NCBI RefSeq assembly: GCF_022701295.1 | Contig: NZ_CP033204.1 | Location: 4,120,501-4,184,500, forward strand | DNA length: 64,000 nt | Reading direction: 5' to 3' | Source: Sphingopyxis sp. YF1 | GTDB lineage: Bacteria > Pseudomonadota > Alphaproteobacteria > Sphingomonadales > Sphingomonadaceae | Shown here: one piece after another, positions 1-8,211 of the stretch | How positions within the stretch are numbered: the first letter of the stretch is position 1 | Layout: the number at the start of each line of letters is the position of its first letter | The notes under the pieces: generated by a model | What the model was told of the DNA's origin: nothing | Databases searched by the model: none | What the model saw: the letters and a program-made list of their open reading frames with translations, nothing else | Made by a program: the position numbers and the translations under genes

Positions 1-2
1 CT

Positions 3-1079
3 ATGTCGTCAATGTTCCATCAACTTGCCATTGCTGAGGTTCTTAAGGAAACCGAACACGCGATCACAGTTCGCTTTGCCGTGCCATCGGACTTGTCCGA
101 CCAGTTCGAGTTCGAGCCCGGCCAACACCTGACCTTGCGAGCCATGATTGATGGAGACGATGTCAGGCGGAGCTATTCGATTTGCTCGGCACCTCAAGAC
201 AAGGAGCTGCGCATTGCCATAAAGCGCATGAATGGCGGAAAATTTTCGAACTGGGCGAACGACAATCTGGTTGCAGGCATTTCAGTCGAAGCTCTTGCTC
301 CAGCCGGTGCCTTCACCTGGGCTTTCGACAGCGCCCGCAAGGCCCATTATGCGATGTTCGCGAGCGGATCTGGCATCACGCCCATAATGTCCCTGTTGCG
401 ATCGGGGCTAGAGGGCGAGCCGAGCAGCAATTTCTCGTTATTCTATGGCAACCGCGATGTTAGCAGCATTCTCTTCCTCGAGGAATTAGCCCAATTGAAG
501 AACCGCTATATGGACCGGCTCGCGGTGCACCATTTCCTCTCGCGCGAGGACGATGAATTCGTCTTACTGAACGGCCGGATCGACATGCAGAAAGCAGCGG
601 CAATCATTGAGCATTTTCTCCCCAGTGATGCCATCGATGCAGCTTTCATCTGCGGACCCGAGGCGATGATGGAGGCTGTCGAAACTGTGCTCAAATCTGC
701 CGGTCTTGATCAGAAGCTAATCAAGACCGAACGCTTTGCGGCGGGTGAACTTACCGTTGAACGCCGGGCCATCGTGGAACGGCTCGAAGAGGCCGCCGCA
801 GGAAATCCCATCCGGATTACCGTAAACGGCAAGACTCGAACCATACGGTACGATCCCAAGCTCGAAACAATTTTGGAGAACTCCAGGGCTGCCGGACTGC
901 CAGCCCCATTCGCGTGCAAGGCGGGCGTCTGCGCGACGTGCCGCGCGCGAGTAATCAAGGGTGAGGTCGAAATGATTCGCCAGTTTGCCTTGTCACAGGA
1001 CGAGATTGAACGGGGCTATATCCTGACCTGCCAGGCCATTCCAATTTCGGATGATGTCGATATTGATTTCGATGCTTGA
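3..1079 (+). CDS. paaE: Phenylacetyl-CoA epoxidase reductase subunit PaaE
   Basis: Reductase that passes electrons from NADPH through FAD and a 2Fe-2S cluster to the PaaABC oxygenase, which epoxidises phenylacetyl-CoA in aerobic phenylacetate breakdown (family knowledge). The 358-residue protein has the expected order: an FAD-binding ferredoxin-reductase domain with RSYS at 56-59, a nucleotide-binding part with GSGITPIMS near 122-130, and a C-terminal plant-type ferredoxin domain with Cys 305, 310, 313 and 343 in the CX4CX2CX29C spacing. Length is normal for PaaE. The ATG at position 3 is followed by a second ATG at 12, and the ribosome binding site lies outside the window, so the start is uncertain. 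A TetR gene faces it from the right, as in many paa clusters. Confidence 0.88.
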   Translation: MSSMFHQLAIAEVLKETEHAITVRFAVPSDLSDQFEFEPGQHLTLRAMIDGDDVRRSYSICSAPQDKELRIAIKRMNGGKFSNWANDNLVAGISVEALAPAGAFTWAFDSARKAHYAMFASGSGITPIMSLLRSGLEGEPSSNFSLFYGNRDVSSILFLEELAQLKNRYMDRLAVHHFLSREDDEFVLLNGRIDMQKAAAIIEHFLPSDAIDAAFICGPEAMMEAVETVLKSAGLDQKLIKTERFAAGELTVERRAIVERLEEAAAGNPIRITVNGKTRTIRYDPKLETILENSRAAGLPAPFACKAGVCATCRARVIKGEVEMIRQFALSQDEIERGYILTCQAIPISDDVDIDFDA

Positions 1080-1091
1080 GATGCGTGGTCG

Positions 1092-1685
1092 CTAGCTCAC
1101 TTCCCGTCCAGCGAGTGCCATTTCGAGGGTCATATCGGCCAGATCGGCGTAGGTGAGCTTTCCGCTCTGGTCGAACCAGTTGCTTGTCCAGTTAATCATC
1201 CCGAAGATCAGCATCGTCTTGACCCTGGCGGTTGCGGGGTCGGCCAGCTTATCGGGAAAGACGCGAACGAGCAGCGACTGGACTGCGTCAACGATCTTTC
1301 GTTGCTTCGAAACAATTTCCTTTCGAACCGTCGGAGGCAAGTTATCGAGTTCATGAAGCAGGACCTTCTGCCGATTGGCCGCGCCAGCATAATGCTCCAA
1401 GAAACGATGGAGCATTTGCCGCAGTCTCTCATCAGCCGACATAGCGTCTGCCAGGACCTCAGAGGCAGTGTTGAGCAATACATCAATATGGGATGACATT
1501 ACTCCTGCGAGGACATCTTCTTTAGACGGGTAGTAATGGTACAGCAGCGATTTCGACGCTCCGCAGGCGTGGGCAATGTCCAGAACGGAAGTGCCTAGGA
1601 ACCCTTTTCGTGCAAAAAGGGCGGCAGCATGATCGAGGATCGCCTCTTTGCGATCTTCGTAGTCGGCAGCCTGGGTTCTGGCCAT
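1092..1685 (-). CDS. paaR: TetR/AcrR family regulator, probable PaaR
   Basis: Dimeric repressor of the TetR family. The N-terminal helix-turn-helix is clear (roughly residues 10-60, with ALFARKGFLGTS, then ACGASKSLLYHYYPSKEDVL), and the rest is a helical ligand-binding domain. I chose the ATG at 1685, giving MARTQAADYE and 197 residues, because it starts just before the conserved DNA-binding domain; an upstream in-frame ATG at 1763 would add 26 residues with no family resemblance. It ends 12 bases from paaE, tail to tail. PaaR-type TetR repressors respond to phenylacetyl-CoA in other proteobacteria, so a paa regulator is the likely role, inferred from position. Confidence 0.75.
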   Translation of the reverse strand: MARTQAADYEDRKEAILDHAAALFARKGFLGTSVLDIAHACGASKSLLYHYYPSKEDVLAGVMSSHIDVLLNTASEVLADAMSADERLRQMLHRFLEHYAGAANRQKVLLHELDNLPPTVRKEIVSKQRKIVDAVQSLLVRVFPDKLADPATARVKTMLIFGMINWTSNWFDQSGKLTYADLADMTLEMALAGREVS

Positions 1686-2186
1686 AACAAGTCTTTCATC
1701 AGGTCCGGGAATCTCTCCCCGACTAGGCCATTGCGTGGGGGGGTCAAGGTTCTCGAGTATCAAACGGCCCTGTAATTGCGTGTATCTGTCAAGCCTGATT
1801 GTCGATCCGAACCGGGGTCATGCCCCTTTTCGAGGTCATAGCCTCATGATGATCTCCGGGCGGGTGCCTCAACGTGCGCAATTCGGTCCTCAAGGTCCGC
1901 AGGCGTTTGACCGAGGTCGCCGCAACCACCGTCCCGGTGGTTCAACGCAGATCTGACATCAGGCCCGCGTGGTCCAAGGTTGGGTAGCAGCGCAGAAAGA
2001 GCCGGACTCTACCTCTGACTGGCAACAATCAGGGGAGCACGTCACATCCAAAGAAAGGGATCCGCGCCGGCGGCGACCATCGTGCCAGTTTTCTCGAGCC
2101 GATCATCGTCACGTCTTCGCCGTATGTAAAGTAGCAGCACCGCGCTAGAAATTTTGGCTGAACCTCTATCAACCCATCTTCATTGC
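1686..2186. other. Gene-free stretch with possible IS21-type end remnant
   Basis: About 500 bases with no convincing gene. Around 1790-1840 there are two copies of a short unit, CGGGGTCA (1813-1820) and CGAGGTCA (1831-1838), separated by a CCCCTTTT tract. Repeated GGGGTCA units next to such tracts occur at the ends of IS21-family elements, so this may be the scar of a lost insertion sequence. This is a weak resemblance from memory. The rest of the stretch shows nothing I can name. Confidence 0.25.
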
Positions 2187-2849
2187 TCATCGCCGCCGGA
2201 ATGGTTCGCACGCCACGCCGTCGCCGTCTCCATCCATCTCTGGCCGATATCCCGGCTGACCGCGGTATAACGGCGCGGCACCCGCTGCCCATGCCGCATT
2301 GCAATTGCGGTAATAGACGCCGGACGGCGCCGGCGAGGCAATAGGCTGACGCGCGGCGGATGCCTGCGGTTTGGGTCGATGGGCTCTGGGATTGGCGGCC
2401 CGATAGTCGGCCGGCTGTTGGAAATCGGAATTCCAGATGCCCAGTTTGAGGGCCTTGGCGCGCGCCTCGGCGCCAAGATAGCGATCGCTAAACTGAGGCA
2501 ACGCAACTGCAAGGCCCGCTTCGACCATGGCTTGGCCCAGATCTATCAGCCGCGCGGTGCAGCTGGCGACGATCCGGTCATAATCATCGACATCGCGCTG
2601 CTCACACCGCATTTCGGCACCATTGACCAGTTGCGCCAGTTTCGCCGACGCTTCTTTGCCGCATGCCCAGCTTTGTCCCTCGCGCGCGCAAGTCTGGTTG
2701 AGCTCGGGGGCGTCCACACCGTGCAAGCGGATGACGATCCCCGCCATATTGAGAGTGTCGCCGTCCATCGCCCGGGCCGAGCCACTAATGCCCTGCGCGA
2801 ATGCGAACGCCGGCGTCAGCGCCAGCCCGATTACAAAGAACCATTTCAT
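2187..2849 (-). CDS. Secreted thermonuclease (SNase) with C-terminal Excalibur domain
   Basis: Predicted exported nuclease of the staphylococcal nuclease family, cutting DNA or RNA with Ca2+. Residues 1-19 form a signal peptide ending AFA-QG. The nuclease core shows DGDTL (29-33) and RLHGVDAPE, where Arg41, Asp46 and Glu49 have the spacing of catalytic Arg35, Asp40 and Glu43 of the S. aureus enzyme; an Arg in the YDRIVAS segment fits Arg87. After a proline-rich linker the last 40 residues are an Excalibur calcium-binding domain (YYRNCNAA, then DGDGDGVACE). The 220-residue protein is complete. It stands alone in an accessory region; nutrient scavenging or removal of extracellular DNA are possible roles. 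Confidence 0.88.
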   Translation of the reverse strand: MKWFFVIGLALTPAFAFAQGISGSARAMDGDTLNMAGIVIRLHGVDAPELNQTCAREGQSWACGKEASAKLAQLVNGAEMRCEQRDVDDYDRIVASCTARLIDLGQAMVEAGLAVALPQFSDRYLGAEARAKALKLGIWNSDFQQPADYRAANPRAHRPKPQASAARQPIASPAPSGVYYRNCNAAWAAGAAPLYRGQPGYRPEMDGDGDGVACEPFRRR

Positions 2850-3080
2850 GGGGGATAAACTAGCCCGGTCCGCTTACCAATTCCTTGATCATCCTCGATC
2901 GATTGAGCTGAATGTCCGCTATGCAAATATTCGCCCCCAAGACCGACTGACAGAATTGGCGATAGCTCGATCGACCAAGGCGCCGACCGCCCCGAAGTCC
3001 TTCGCCGCGGATCTGGAGCCGGTGACGGCCACGACAGTATTGGCCGAACCTTCAGACCAATGCCAAGCGCGCCGACTCTT

Positions 3081-3413
3081 CTAAGCTCCCGAACGGCGCT
3101 TCTGCATTCCCTTGATGATATCTCCAAGAACCAAGCGGTCGCGCAGATCGAGAGATTTCAGTTGACGGTAAATTACGAGCAACTGCTCGTCATCGCCATC
3201 TTCGTCCGGCTTCTCACCGACAAGGTGAGCGATGGACACCTCAAAATAATCGGCGAGCTTTCGGACGAGTTCGATCGACGGATTCTTGGCGGTGCCTTTC
3301 TCAAGCTCCCAGATATGGGCTTTCGACGCACCAATAGCGTCAGCCACTTCCTGAAGCGATTGCTGCTTTGACGTGCGAAGGTTCTGCAGCCTCATCGCCA
3401 ACGACACGCCCAT
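3081..3413 (-). CDS. XRE-family transcriptional regulator
   Basis: Small repressor-type protein of 110 residues with a Cro/CI helix-turn-helix at about 7-62 (LQNLRTSKQQSLQEVADAIG, then SKAHIWELEKG and LADYFEVSIAHLVG). The C-terminal tail is acidic and then basic and shows no known domain. An AAGGAGG motif lies only two bases before the ATG at 3413, so an in-frame GTG at 3407 or ATG at 3395 may be the real start. The gene diverges from the genes beginning near 3565, and the region between holds three copies of TCGTTCG, so it probably represses itself and its rightward neighbours (inference). Confidence 0.82.
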   Translation of the reverse strand: MGVSLAMRLQNLRTSKQQSLQEVADAIGASKAHIWELEKGTAKNPSIELVRKLADYFEVSIAHLVGEKPDEDGDDEQLLVIYRQLKSLDLRDRLVLGDIIKGMQKRRSGA

Positions 3414-3459
3414 GACCTCCTTAGACCCAACTTACCATGAGATCGGGGACATAGAAATC

Positions 3460-3531
3460 AACGATCGTTCGGTCAAGTGAACGCTTTCGTTCGATCGATT
3501 GACTTCGCTTATCGTATGATATATCGAACGA
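3460..3531. promoter_or_regulatory. Operator-like cluster, three TCGTTCG copies
   Basis: Upstream of the XRE gene the heptamer TCGTTCG occurs at 3465-3471 and 3487-3493 on the plus strand and at 3525-3531 on the minus strand. Two are embedded in palindromes: AACGATCGTT (3460-3469) and ATATCG-AA-CGATAT (3521-3534). Repeated part-palindromic sites in a divergent intergenic region are what an autoregulated XRE repressor would use. Binding is inferred. Confidence 0.5.
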
Positions 3532-3564
3532 TATTGTTATTATCTGTCATACTGGAGGTGACGC

Positions 3565-3657
3565 TTGGACCATAGCCAGCATAGCATTGCCGAGCCTCGC
3601 GGCTGGGCCGTCCACTCGGCGGAACTCATGCTCTTGGATCAACTATCCGGCGGCTGA
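3565..3657 (+). CDS. Possible 30-residue peptide with TTG start
   Basis: A perfect GGAGG (3554-3558) stands six bases before a TTG codon, opening a 30-codon frame that begins (M)DHSQHSIAEPRGW and ends LDQLSGG. It lies just downstream of the operator cluster and its stop overlaps the ATG of the next short frame (ATGA). There is no recognisable domain. It could be a leader peptide or a chance frame behind a good ribosome binding site. Confidence 0.3.
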   Translation: MDHSQHSIAEPRGWAVHSAELMLLDQLSGG

Positions 3658-3767
3658 TGAGCGAGCGCGATACGCGCGCAGAGACCATCCGGCACAACAC
3701 CCTGAGGCCTTGTCGGGGGCGAGTGGCATTGATGTTTCAAACCAAGCGGGAGAATAGGCATGGCTAA
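3657..3767 (+). CDS. Possible 36-residue basic peptide
   Basis: Short frame starting at the A of an ATGA overlap with the preceding 30-codon frame, reading MSERDTRAETIRHN and ending TKRENRHG. It overlaps the start of the next gene (3760) by eight bases, so all three could be translationally coupled. It is rich in Arg and has no known domain. Support is only the overlap chain; it may be a non-coding leader. Confidence 0.22.
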   Translation: MSERDTRAETIRHNTLRPCRGRVALMFQTKRENRHG

Positions 3768-4626
3768 GAATACCATCAAATCGCAGGCGCTTGTTCCGGC
3801 TGAGCGGCGCCAGACGGCCGTACGCAGGAAAACGGCGACGCTAGTCGTCGTGCCCGCAACGGTCGACACGCTGCTGCCGATCCTCGGCTCCGAATTCGCC
3901 GCCGAGAAGCTGATCGGCGACGGAGGCGATGTCACCCGAGAGGGCGGCGTCGGTCTCGTTACCGGCCGCGCCTATGCAACTCGCGAATGCGTCGTTCCCG
4001 CAGAAGAAATATTCTACGATCAGGCCGCGCGGCCCGGTGGCAAGGGCGCGTGGCTCGGAGAGGCGGACAAGGTCAGCTGGCGCGATACGGCGAGTGGATA
4101 CGACTGCATCATGTTGCGTAACACGGATAATGGCTTTCTCTGCGGATATGTCGGCATTCCCAAGGATCACCCTCTCTGGGGCTGGGATGCAAACGCCGTT
4201 CCGCCGGACATCGGGATCGATGTGCATGGCGGTTTGACTTATTCAAGACTGTGCGAAGAAGGGCCGAGTCCGACGCGTCGGTTAGCCGTCGAAGCGCGCC
4301 GCATCTGTCACGTGACATTACGACCGGCGGTCTACCATCCGGTAGAACACGCAACCGACCACCGGGTCGAAGATTCGCATGCGTGGTGGTTCGGCTTCAG
4401 TTGCGATCATGCCTTTGATCTTATTCCGAACGCTAGGCCGAATTCCTCCGGATCGAAGTCCTCGGAGCTTGGACGGATATATCGCGACGACGCATATGTT
4501 GTCAGAGAAACGGTCGCCCTCGCAGCTCAGCTGCGAGCAATCGCTGAAGGAGACGCGGCGCCCGCGCGCGATGGCGCGCCGCCGCCGCTCGGCCTCGACC
4601 CTCGTCGCGGGGGTGGCCGTGGCTGA
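3760..4626 (+). CDS. Hypothetical protein of phage/plasmid type
   Basis: A 288-residue protein I cannot assign to a function. The ATG at 3760 is preceded by GGGAG at good spacing. The middle has GYVGIPKDHPLWGWD, then HGGLTYS, then WWFGFSCDHAFDLIP, and the C-terminal part ends in a helix like YVVRETVALAAQLRAI. This order (a GYVG-P-HPLYG-like segment, a HGGLTYS segment, a WWxGFxCxHxxD segment, a helical tail) recurs in small phage and plasmid proteins of unknown role as far as I recall. The last 40 residues are Pro/Arg/Gly-rich. It overlaps the next gene by eight bases if that gene starts at GTG 4619, suggesting co-translation. Confidence 0.7.
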   Translation: MAKNTIKSQALVPAERRQTAVRRKTATLVVVPATVDTLLPILGSEFAAEKLIGDGGDVTREGGVGLVTGRAYATRECVVPAEEIFYDQAARPGGKGAWLGEADKVSWRDTASGYDCIMLRNTDNGFLCGYVGIPKDHPLWGWDANAVPPDIGIDVHGGLTYSRLCEEGPSPTRRLAVEARRICHVTLRPAVYHPVEHATDHRVEDSHAWWFGFSCDHAFDLIPNARPNSSGSKSSELGRIYRDDAYVVRETVALAAQLRAIAEGDAAPARDGAPPPLGLDPRRGGGRG

Positions 4627-5392
4627 CTTTGAGCGTCACGTCGGCGAACTCCCGTGGGGCTGGTGGCTTCGAGCCAATCCGCGCGGCTACGAGGATGCCT
4701 CTGGGCGAAATTGGGCGAGCGTCAGGGACGCCTTCTGGGAGGGAGAACTTGGATTCCCGCCGGTCCACTTCGCACCCGAACAGCATGAACTGATGCTGAG
4801 GGTCATGACCGCGATCGATGCGCGCTGGTTTGGCACGGAGAGCAACCACGATGTTTTCGGCGGGGACATGATGTTCTGGCGATTCTATCTGTGCTGGCTC
4901 GCCAGCATCGGTATGGTCGAGACATCGGCGGGGAGGGACCTCTTCGGTGGGGGGCTGAGCTCATTGGGCAGGTCCGTCCTCATGATGCTGCAGGCCACGC
5001 GCGAGCCGGAATTCGAGCGCTTGCCAATGGCGGCGGTCGTGGCAGCGGTCAGCGTGAACAAGGGGCTCGACGCCGAGGCGCGGGAGCAGGCGCTGATCGA
5101 CTTCGAGCGGGAGGTGGGTTTCCGCCGCCATGTGTTCGCGCGCGAAAATCTGGGAAGGCGATACCTGGTGACGTTGACCGGACTTAAGGTTGGCGCGCGA
5201 ATGCCGACGCGCAATATCGCGTGGTCGCAGTCCTTCGCCGATGCAAATTCGCGCGATGATCTCTTCGCCTGGCTCGCCGAGCGGGTGCACTGTTGGGATG
5301 ATTGGGGTGAAATCGCCTACCGAAAGGGCGCGTCTGCGCTGACAAGCCATTTGTTGTCGGTCATAGTCGGAGCGGGCGGCCTGGCTCGGTGA
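4619..5392 (+). CDS. Hypothetical protein, accessory region
   Basis: Unrecognised protein of about 257 residues beginning (V)ADFERHVGELPWGWW. I prefer GTG 4619, which overlaps the upstream stop by eight bases and follows a GGGGTGG stretch; an in-frame ATG at 4571 would give a longer basic N-terminus (MARRRRSAST). The protein is rich in Trp and Phe early on (WRFYLCWLASIGM near the middle) and has helical segments with LARRNAW-like composition later, but no domain I can name and no signal peptide. It is probably in one transcription unit with the gene before it. Confidence 0.6.
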   Translation: MADFERHVGELPWGWWLRANPRGYEDASGRNWASVRDAFWEGELGFPPVHFAPEQHELMLRVMTAIDARWFGTESNHDVFGGDMMFWRFYLCWLASIGMVETSAGRDLFGGGLSSLGRSVLMMLQATREPEFERLPMAAVVAAVSVNKGLDAEAREQALIDFEREVGFRRHVFARENLGRRYLVTLTGLKVGARMPTRNIAWSQSFADANSRDDLFAWLAERVHCWDDWGEIAYRKGASALTSHLLSVIVGAGGLAR

Positions 5393-5648
5393 TCGCTCGT
5401 CGCGGGGAAGATGCAAGCTGGCCGTTGAGCGTGGTCTATCATGTCGTCGAGCCGACGGCCAATTGAGCGTGTCCGCGCGATGACGGAGCTTCTGTATTCG
5501 CGTAGGACATGACAGCTTTCTCCGGAGGGATGTCTCGGCAAGGAAGCTGTTCAGAACAAGTCGAAAGCGAAATCTATATCACCCGGCAAGGCAGCGATCT
5601 TGTTGGGATAATGCTAAACTGGATGTAGGAACCTTCCATATAAATGTT

Positions 5649-6656
5649 TCACCATGAACGACCGGACACTTTGCAAAATAGTCGCTTCGGCTGGTCGAAA
5701 TTTACCTGGATGGCCTGTTGATCGCCAATTTCTATCGAACTGGCTTCAGTGATGATCATGTCGCTGGACAATATGGGATGCTCGATCAAGCGAGTTATCG
5801 GCTGACCCGCCAATTGGCTGATCGCGATCTCGGGAAGGGTGCAATTCCACAACGTGAGCGAGCTACCATTCCAGTGAAAATTGGAATTTTGCGCGTCGTA
5901 ACCTTCGCAGCCAATGTGTCCGTCTCGGACATACAAGTACAAATCAGGATGACGTGCTTCAACAGTCCGATTGGCGACCCACCTTATTCCGTCAGCGATA
6001 TCACATCGCTGCGCGATAGCATTGATTGCGATTTGGTCAATCGACCCGTCCGCTCCTTGGCGCGCCAGTTCGGTTTTCCTAGCGAATCTTAAGTCCATAA
6101 GTTCTCTGTGCGTTTTGAGCTCCGCGTTCAGCAAACTTGGATGGTCTGCAAAAATATTGAGTTCAGAAGGTCTGAGTTTATTATCAAGCACTCGAAATTC
6201 TAAATCTGATAGATATTCTTCTCTTCCGCACCACTCGTCTCTCAACAGCCGCGGTTTTACCAGTTCGGCATGCGTTGCGCCTCCTGACCATGTCGATAGC
6301 GTCTTTAGTGCCTCATGGCGGGCGTCATAAAGCATTGCGGAGAGAACATTTATCCCTGTTTTGCGAAAGTCCTCAAACACGGCGCGTATAGCCTGACCGA
6401 TCGCATAGCTGTCGGTGCATATCCCTCCTCGTTCTGTGTCGTCGCAATCGCCATATCGAACAACGACAAATGCGCCCGAGGAGAATTCAAGTTCGACCTC
6501 GAAATCATAAGTGTCACCGCAGTCTGCCCTTATACCGATCGATGTAATTCGGGGACGCCAATCGAAACCCCTCAAATGCTCATCCACATATTCAAGTATT
6601 TCAAGTGCGAGCTTGGACGCTTTGCTCCTGCCCTCATGTCTATACCACATTTTCAT
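5649..6656 (-). CDS. Hypothetical protein
   Basis: A 335-residue protein with no domain I recognise. I chose ATG 6656 (MKMWYRHEGRSK) because GGAG lies nine bases upstream; the frame stays open seven codons further. The N-terminal 110 residues contain alternating beta-like stretches (YDFEVELEFSSGAFVVVRYGD). The middle is helical (LLNAELKTHRELMDLRFARKTE), and the C-terminal 100 residues are again beta-rich with YLYVRDGHIGCEGYD and WNGSSLTLWNC. The gene is more AT-rich than the core region to the right, which fits acquired DNA. It is flanked by 250-base and 115-base gaps and probably transcribed alone. Confidence 0.6.
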   Translation of the reverse strand: MKMWYRHEGRSKASKLALEILEYVDEHLRGFDWRPRITSIGIRADCGDTYDFEVELEFSSGAFVVVRYGDCDDTERGGICTDSYAIGQAIRAVFEDFRKTGINVLSAMLYDARHEALKTLSTWSGGATHAELVKPRLLRDEWCGREEYLSDLEFRVLDNKLRPSELNIFADHPSLLNAELKTHRELMDLRFARKTELARQGADGSIDQIAINAIAQRCDIADGIRWVANRTVEARHPDLYLYVRDGHIGCEGYDAQNSNFHWNGSSLTLWNCTLPEIAISQLAGQPITRLIEHPILSSDMIITEASSIEIGDQQAIQVNFDQPKRLFCKVSGRSW

Positions 6657-6772
6657 TGCGTTAGGCTCCAATGGCACATGACCGCGCCGTTAATTTTTTG
6701 AGGGTGGCAGATCGACATGCGCCGAGGCTTGGAGCGCACGGTTTTTCACGGCGACAAGGTGGGCAATTAGTA

Positions 6773-7360
6773 TCATTGCCAAATGAACAGGCCGATGATC
6801 AGCGCAGTCTGGAATGCGCTAATGGCATAAAGCCTCCAGGGCTGCGGATTGAGCTGCTCGCGGGCTCGTGCGAGAAACTCTGTGGTCCAGACGCGCATTT
6901 CCGTTTCGATGAATTTTTGGAATGAATCACGCGTGTACTTGAATTCCCCGTGCGCCGACGCAAAGTGGGCGGCAAGTTGGCTGACGTCGCGCCCCAGCCG
7001 CTCAATTTTTGCAATCCGCATGTCGAGTTGTCCGGCGCTCTGACTGGCGGCGGTAGAAATTTGAGCTACCAGTCGACCCGCCAATTCTTCAGCGTCCTGC
7101 ATACTCGTCCGCCGCTGCGTTTCCGCGACTGCAATTACCTCTCCCGTGTATTGGGTAGCCCTCAGCAAATCGTTCACGAGGTTGCTCCCGACCTTCAATA
7201 TGCCTGTCAACAGCCAGACGAGATTGTCCTTTTCAAGGTTGTGTTCTTCGGCGAAGCGCAGGATCAGTTCGACGTCGCCGCTGCCGTACAAATATTTCTC
7301 GAGCAGCTCTCGCGCCGAGGTAGAAGACAGAGTTTGCAGATCGATATGGGGCTTTTTCAT
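6773..7360 (-). CDS. TraM-like mobilization accessory protein with C-terminal membrane helix
   Basis: A 195-residue protein starting MKKPHIDLQ. It is helical for most of its length: an N-terminal region (LLEKYLYGSGDVELILRFAEE), a central probable coiled coil (about 75-150, with RIAKIERLGRDVSQLAAHFA), and a single hydrophobic helix at the very C-terminus (LYAISAFQTALIIGLFIW), so it is likely tail-anchored in the inner membrane. Its ATG overlaps the stop of the ParA-like gene by one base (TGATG), showing translational coupling. Order traK-like, ParA-like, then this gene matches traK-traL-traM of IncP plasmids, where TraM has an accessory role. The identity is from position and architecture, not clear sequence similarity. 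Confidence 0.55.
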   Translation of the reverse strand: MKKPHIDLQTLSSTSARELLEKYLYGSGDVELILRFAEEHNLEKDNLVWLLTGILKVGSNLVNDLLRATQYTGEVIAVAETQRRTSMQDAEELAGRLVAQISTAASQSAGQLDMRIAKIERLGRDVSQLAAHFASAHGEFKYTRDSFQKFIETEMRVWTTEFLARAREQLNPQPWRLYAISAFQTALIIGLFIWQ

Positions 7361-8202
7361 CAGAAAGGCCTCCATTCGATGCCTTCGAGACCCAGCAGGT
7401 CTTCGATCTTCTGGAACTCGCGAACCCATTTGTTAAGCCATGAGGCCATGTTGAGCCGGTCATATTGTTCATAATCGCCACCGACATGAGTCGCGGACTG
7501 GGCAAATGTGAGGCTCAGCGCCTCCGCCAGCGCGAACGGCCGCATGGGGGCGGGTGGCATGTCGATGACCTGACCGCCCGCTTCTTCGAACTTGCGACGG
7601 ACGTTACCGCCGACCGTGCGGCCATAAAAATTAGTGAGAGGTTCGGACGACCAGAGCCGATAGTCGTCATCCCGCACTCCCGCCATATAGCGAGCCCCGA
7701 CATAAGACACCTCGCCGAAGGTATCGATGGCCTTGCCCACGCCGCGGATAGCAGCAACGGTTGGTCCAAAGGGGACAAGAACGATCGGCTCGCGATCATT
7801 GTCGCGAATATGATCGACAAGATCGCGGGCCGTCAGCGATTCAGACAGGGATCCGAAGCGATCGAGCGACCCTGACGGCGTATCGATGATTACAAATTCA
7901 GCATCTGATTCTATCGCGTGAAAGATTGGGCGGGCGCCGTCGCGATCGAACAGATCAGCCTTGATAATCCCCTTATAGGGATCCTGCTCAGCGAGCAGTT
8001 TGCCAGAATCATCGCGCTCGCCCAAACGCTGAGTCAGAGAGCCATTGGCCTTGTCGGCGTCGACGATCTGGACACGGAAATGACCTTCGCCAGTGGCCCG
8101 CAAAACGGTCGCGAGCGCGGTCTCCGTCGTGCTGAGGCCTGCGCCCCCCTTATCTTTGGCGCCGATGACTGCAATGCGGCGTCTTATGTCTCTGGTCGTC
8201 AT
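7360..8202 (-). CDS. ParA/TraL-like ATPase-fold protein with altered Walker A motif
   Basis: A 280-residue protein of the ParA/MinD P-loop fold: AVIGAKDKGGAGLSTT at 11-26, RVQIVDADKANGSL for the switch region, and EFVIIDTPSG for Walker B. The signature lysine before GG (Lys18) is present, but the phosphate-binding lysine of GK[ST] is Leu23, confirmed by the CTC codon on the coding strand. It may therefore bind nucleotide poorly or not hydrolyse it. I chose ATG 8202 because AGGAG sits eight bases upstream; the ATG at 8208 would leave only two bases. It lies between the traK-like and traM-like genes, as IncP TraL does, so a mobilization role is likelier than chromosome or plasmid partition. Confidence 0.7.
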   Translation of the reverse strand: MTTRDIRRRIAVIGAKDKGGAGLSTTETALATVLRATGEGHFRVQIVDADKANGSLTQRLGERDDSGKLLAEQDPYKGIIKADLFDRDGARPIFHAIESDAEFVIIDTPSGSLDRFGSLSESLTARDLVDHIRDNDREPIVLVPFGPTVAAIRGVGKAIDTFGEVSYVGARYMAGVRDDDYRLWSSEPLTNFYGRTVGGNVRRKFEEAGGQVIDMPPAPMRPFALAEALSLTFAQSATHVGGDYEQYDRLNMASWLNKWVREFQKIEDLLGLEGIEWRPF

Positions 8203-8211
8203 TCGCATTTC

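Noticed and set aside
2029..2304. 91-codon minus-strand frame overlapping the SNase gene end
   Set aside because: It lies over the Excalibur-coding part of a well-supported gene in another frame and has no recognisable features.
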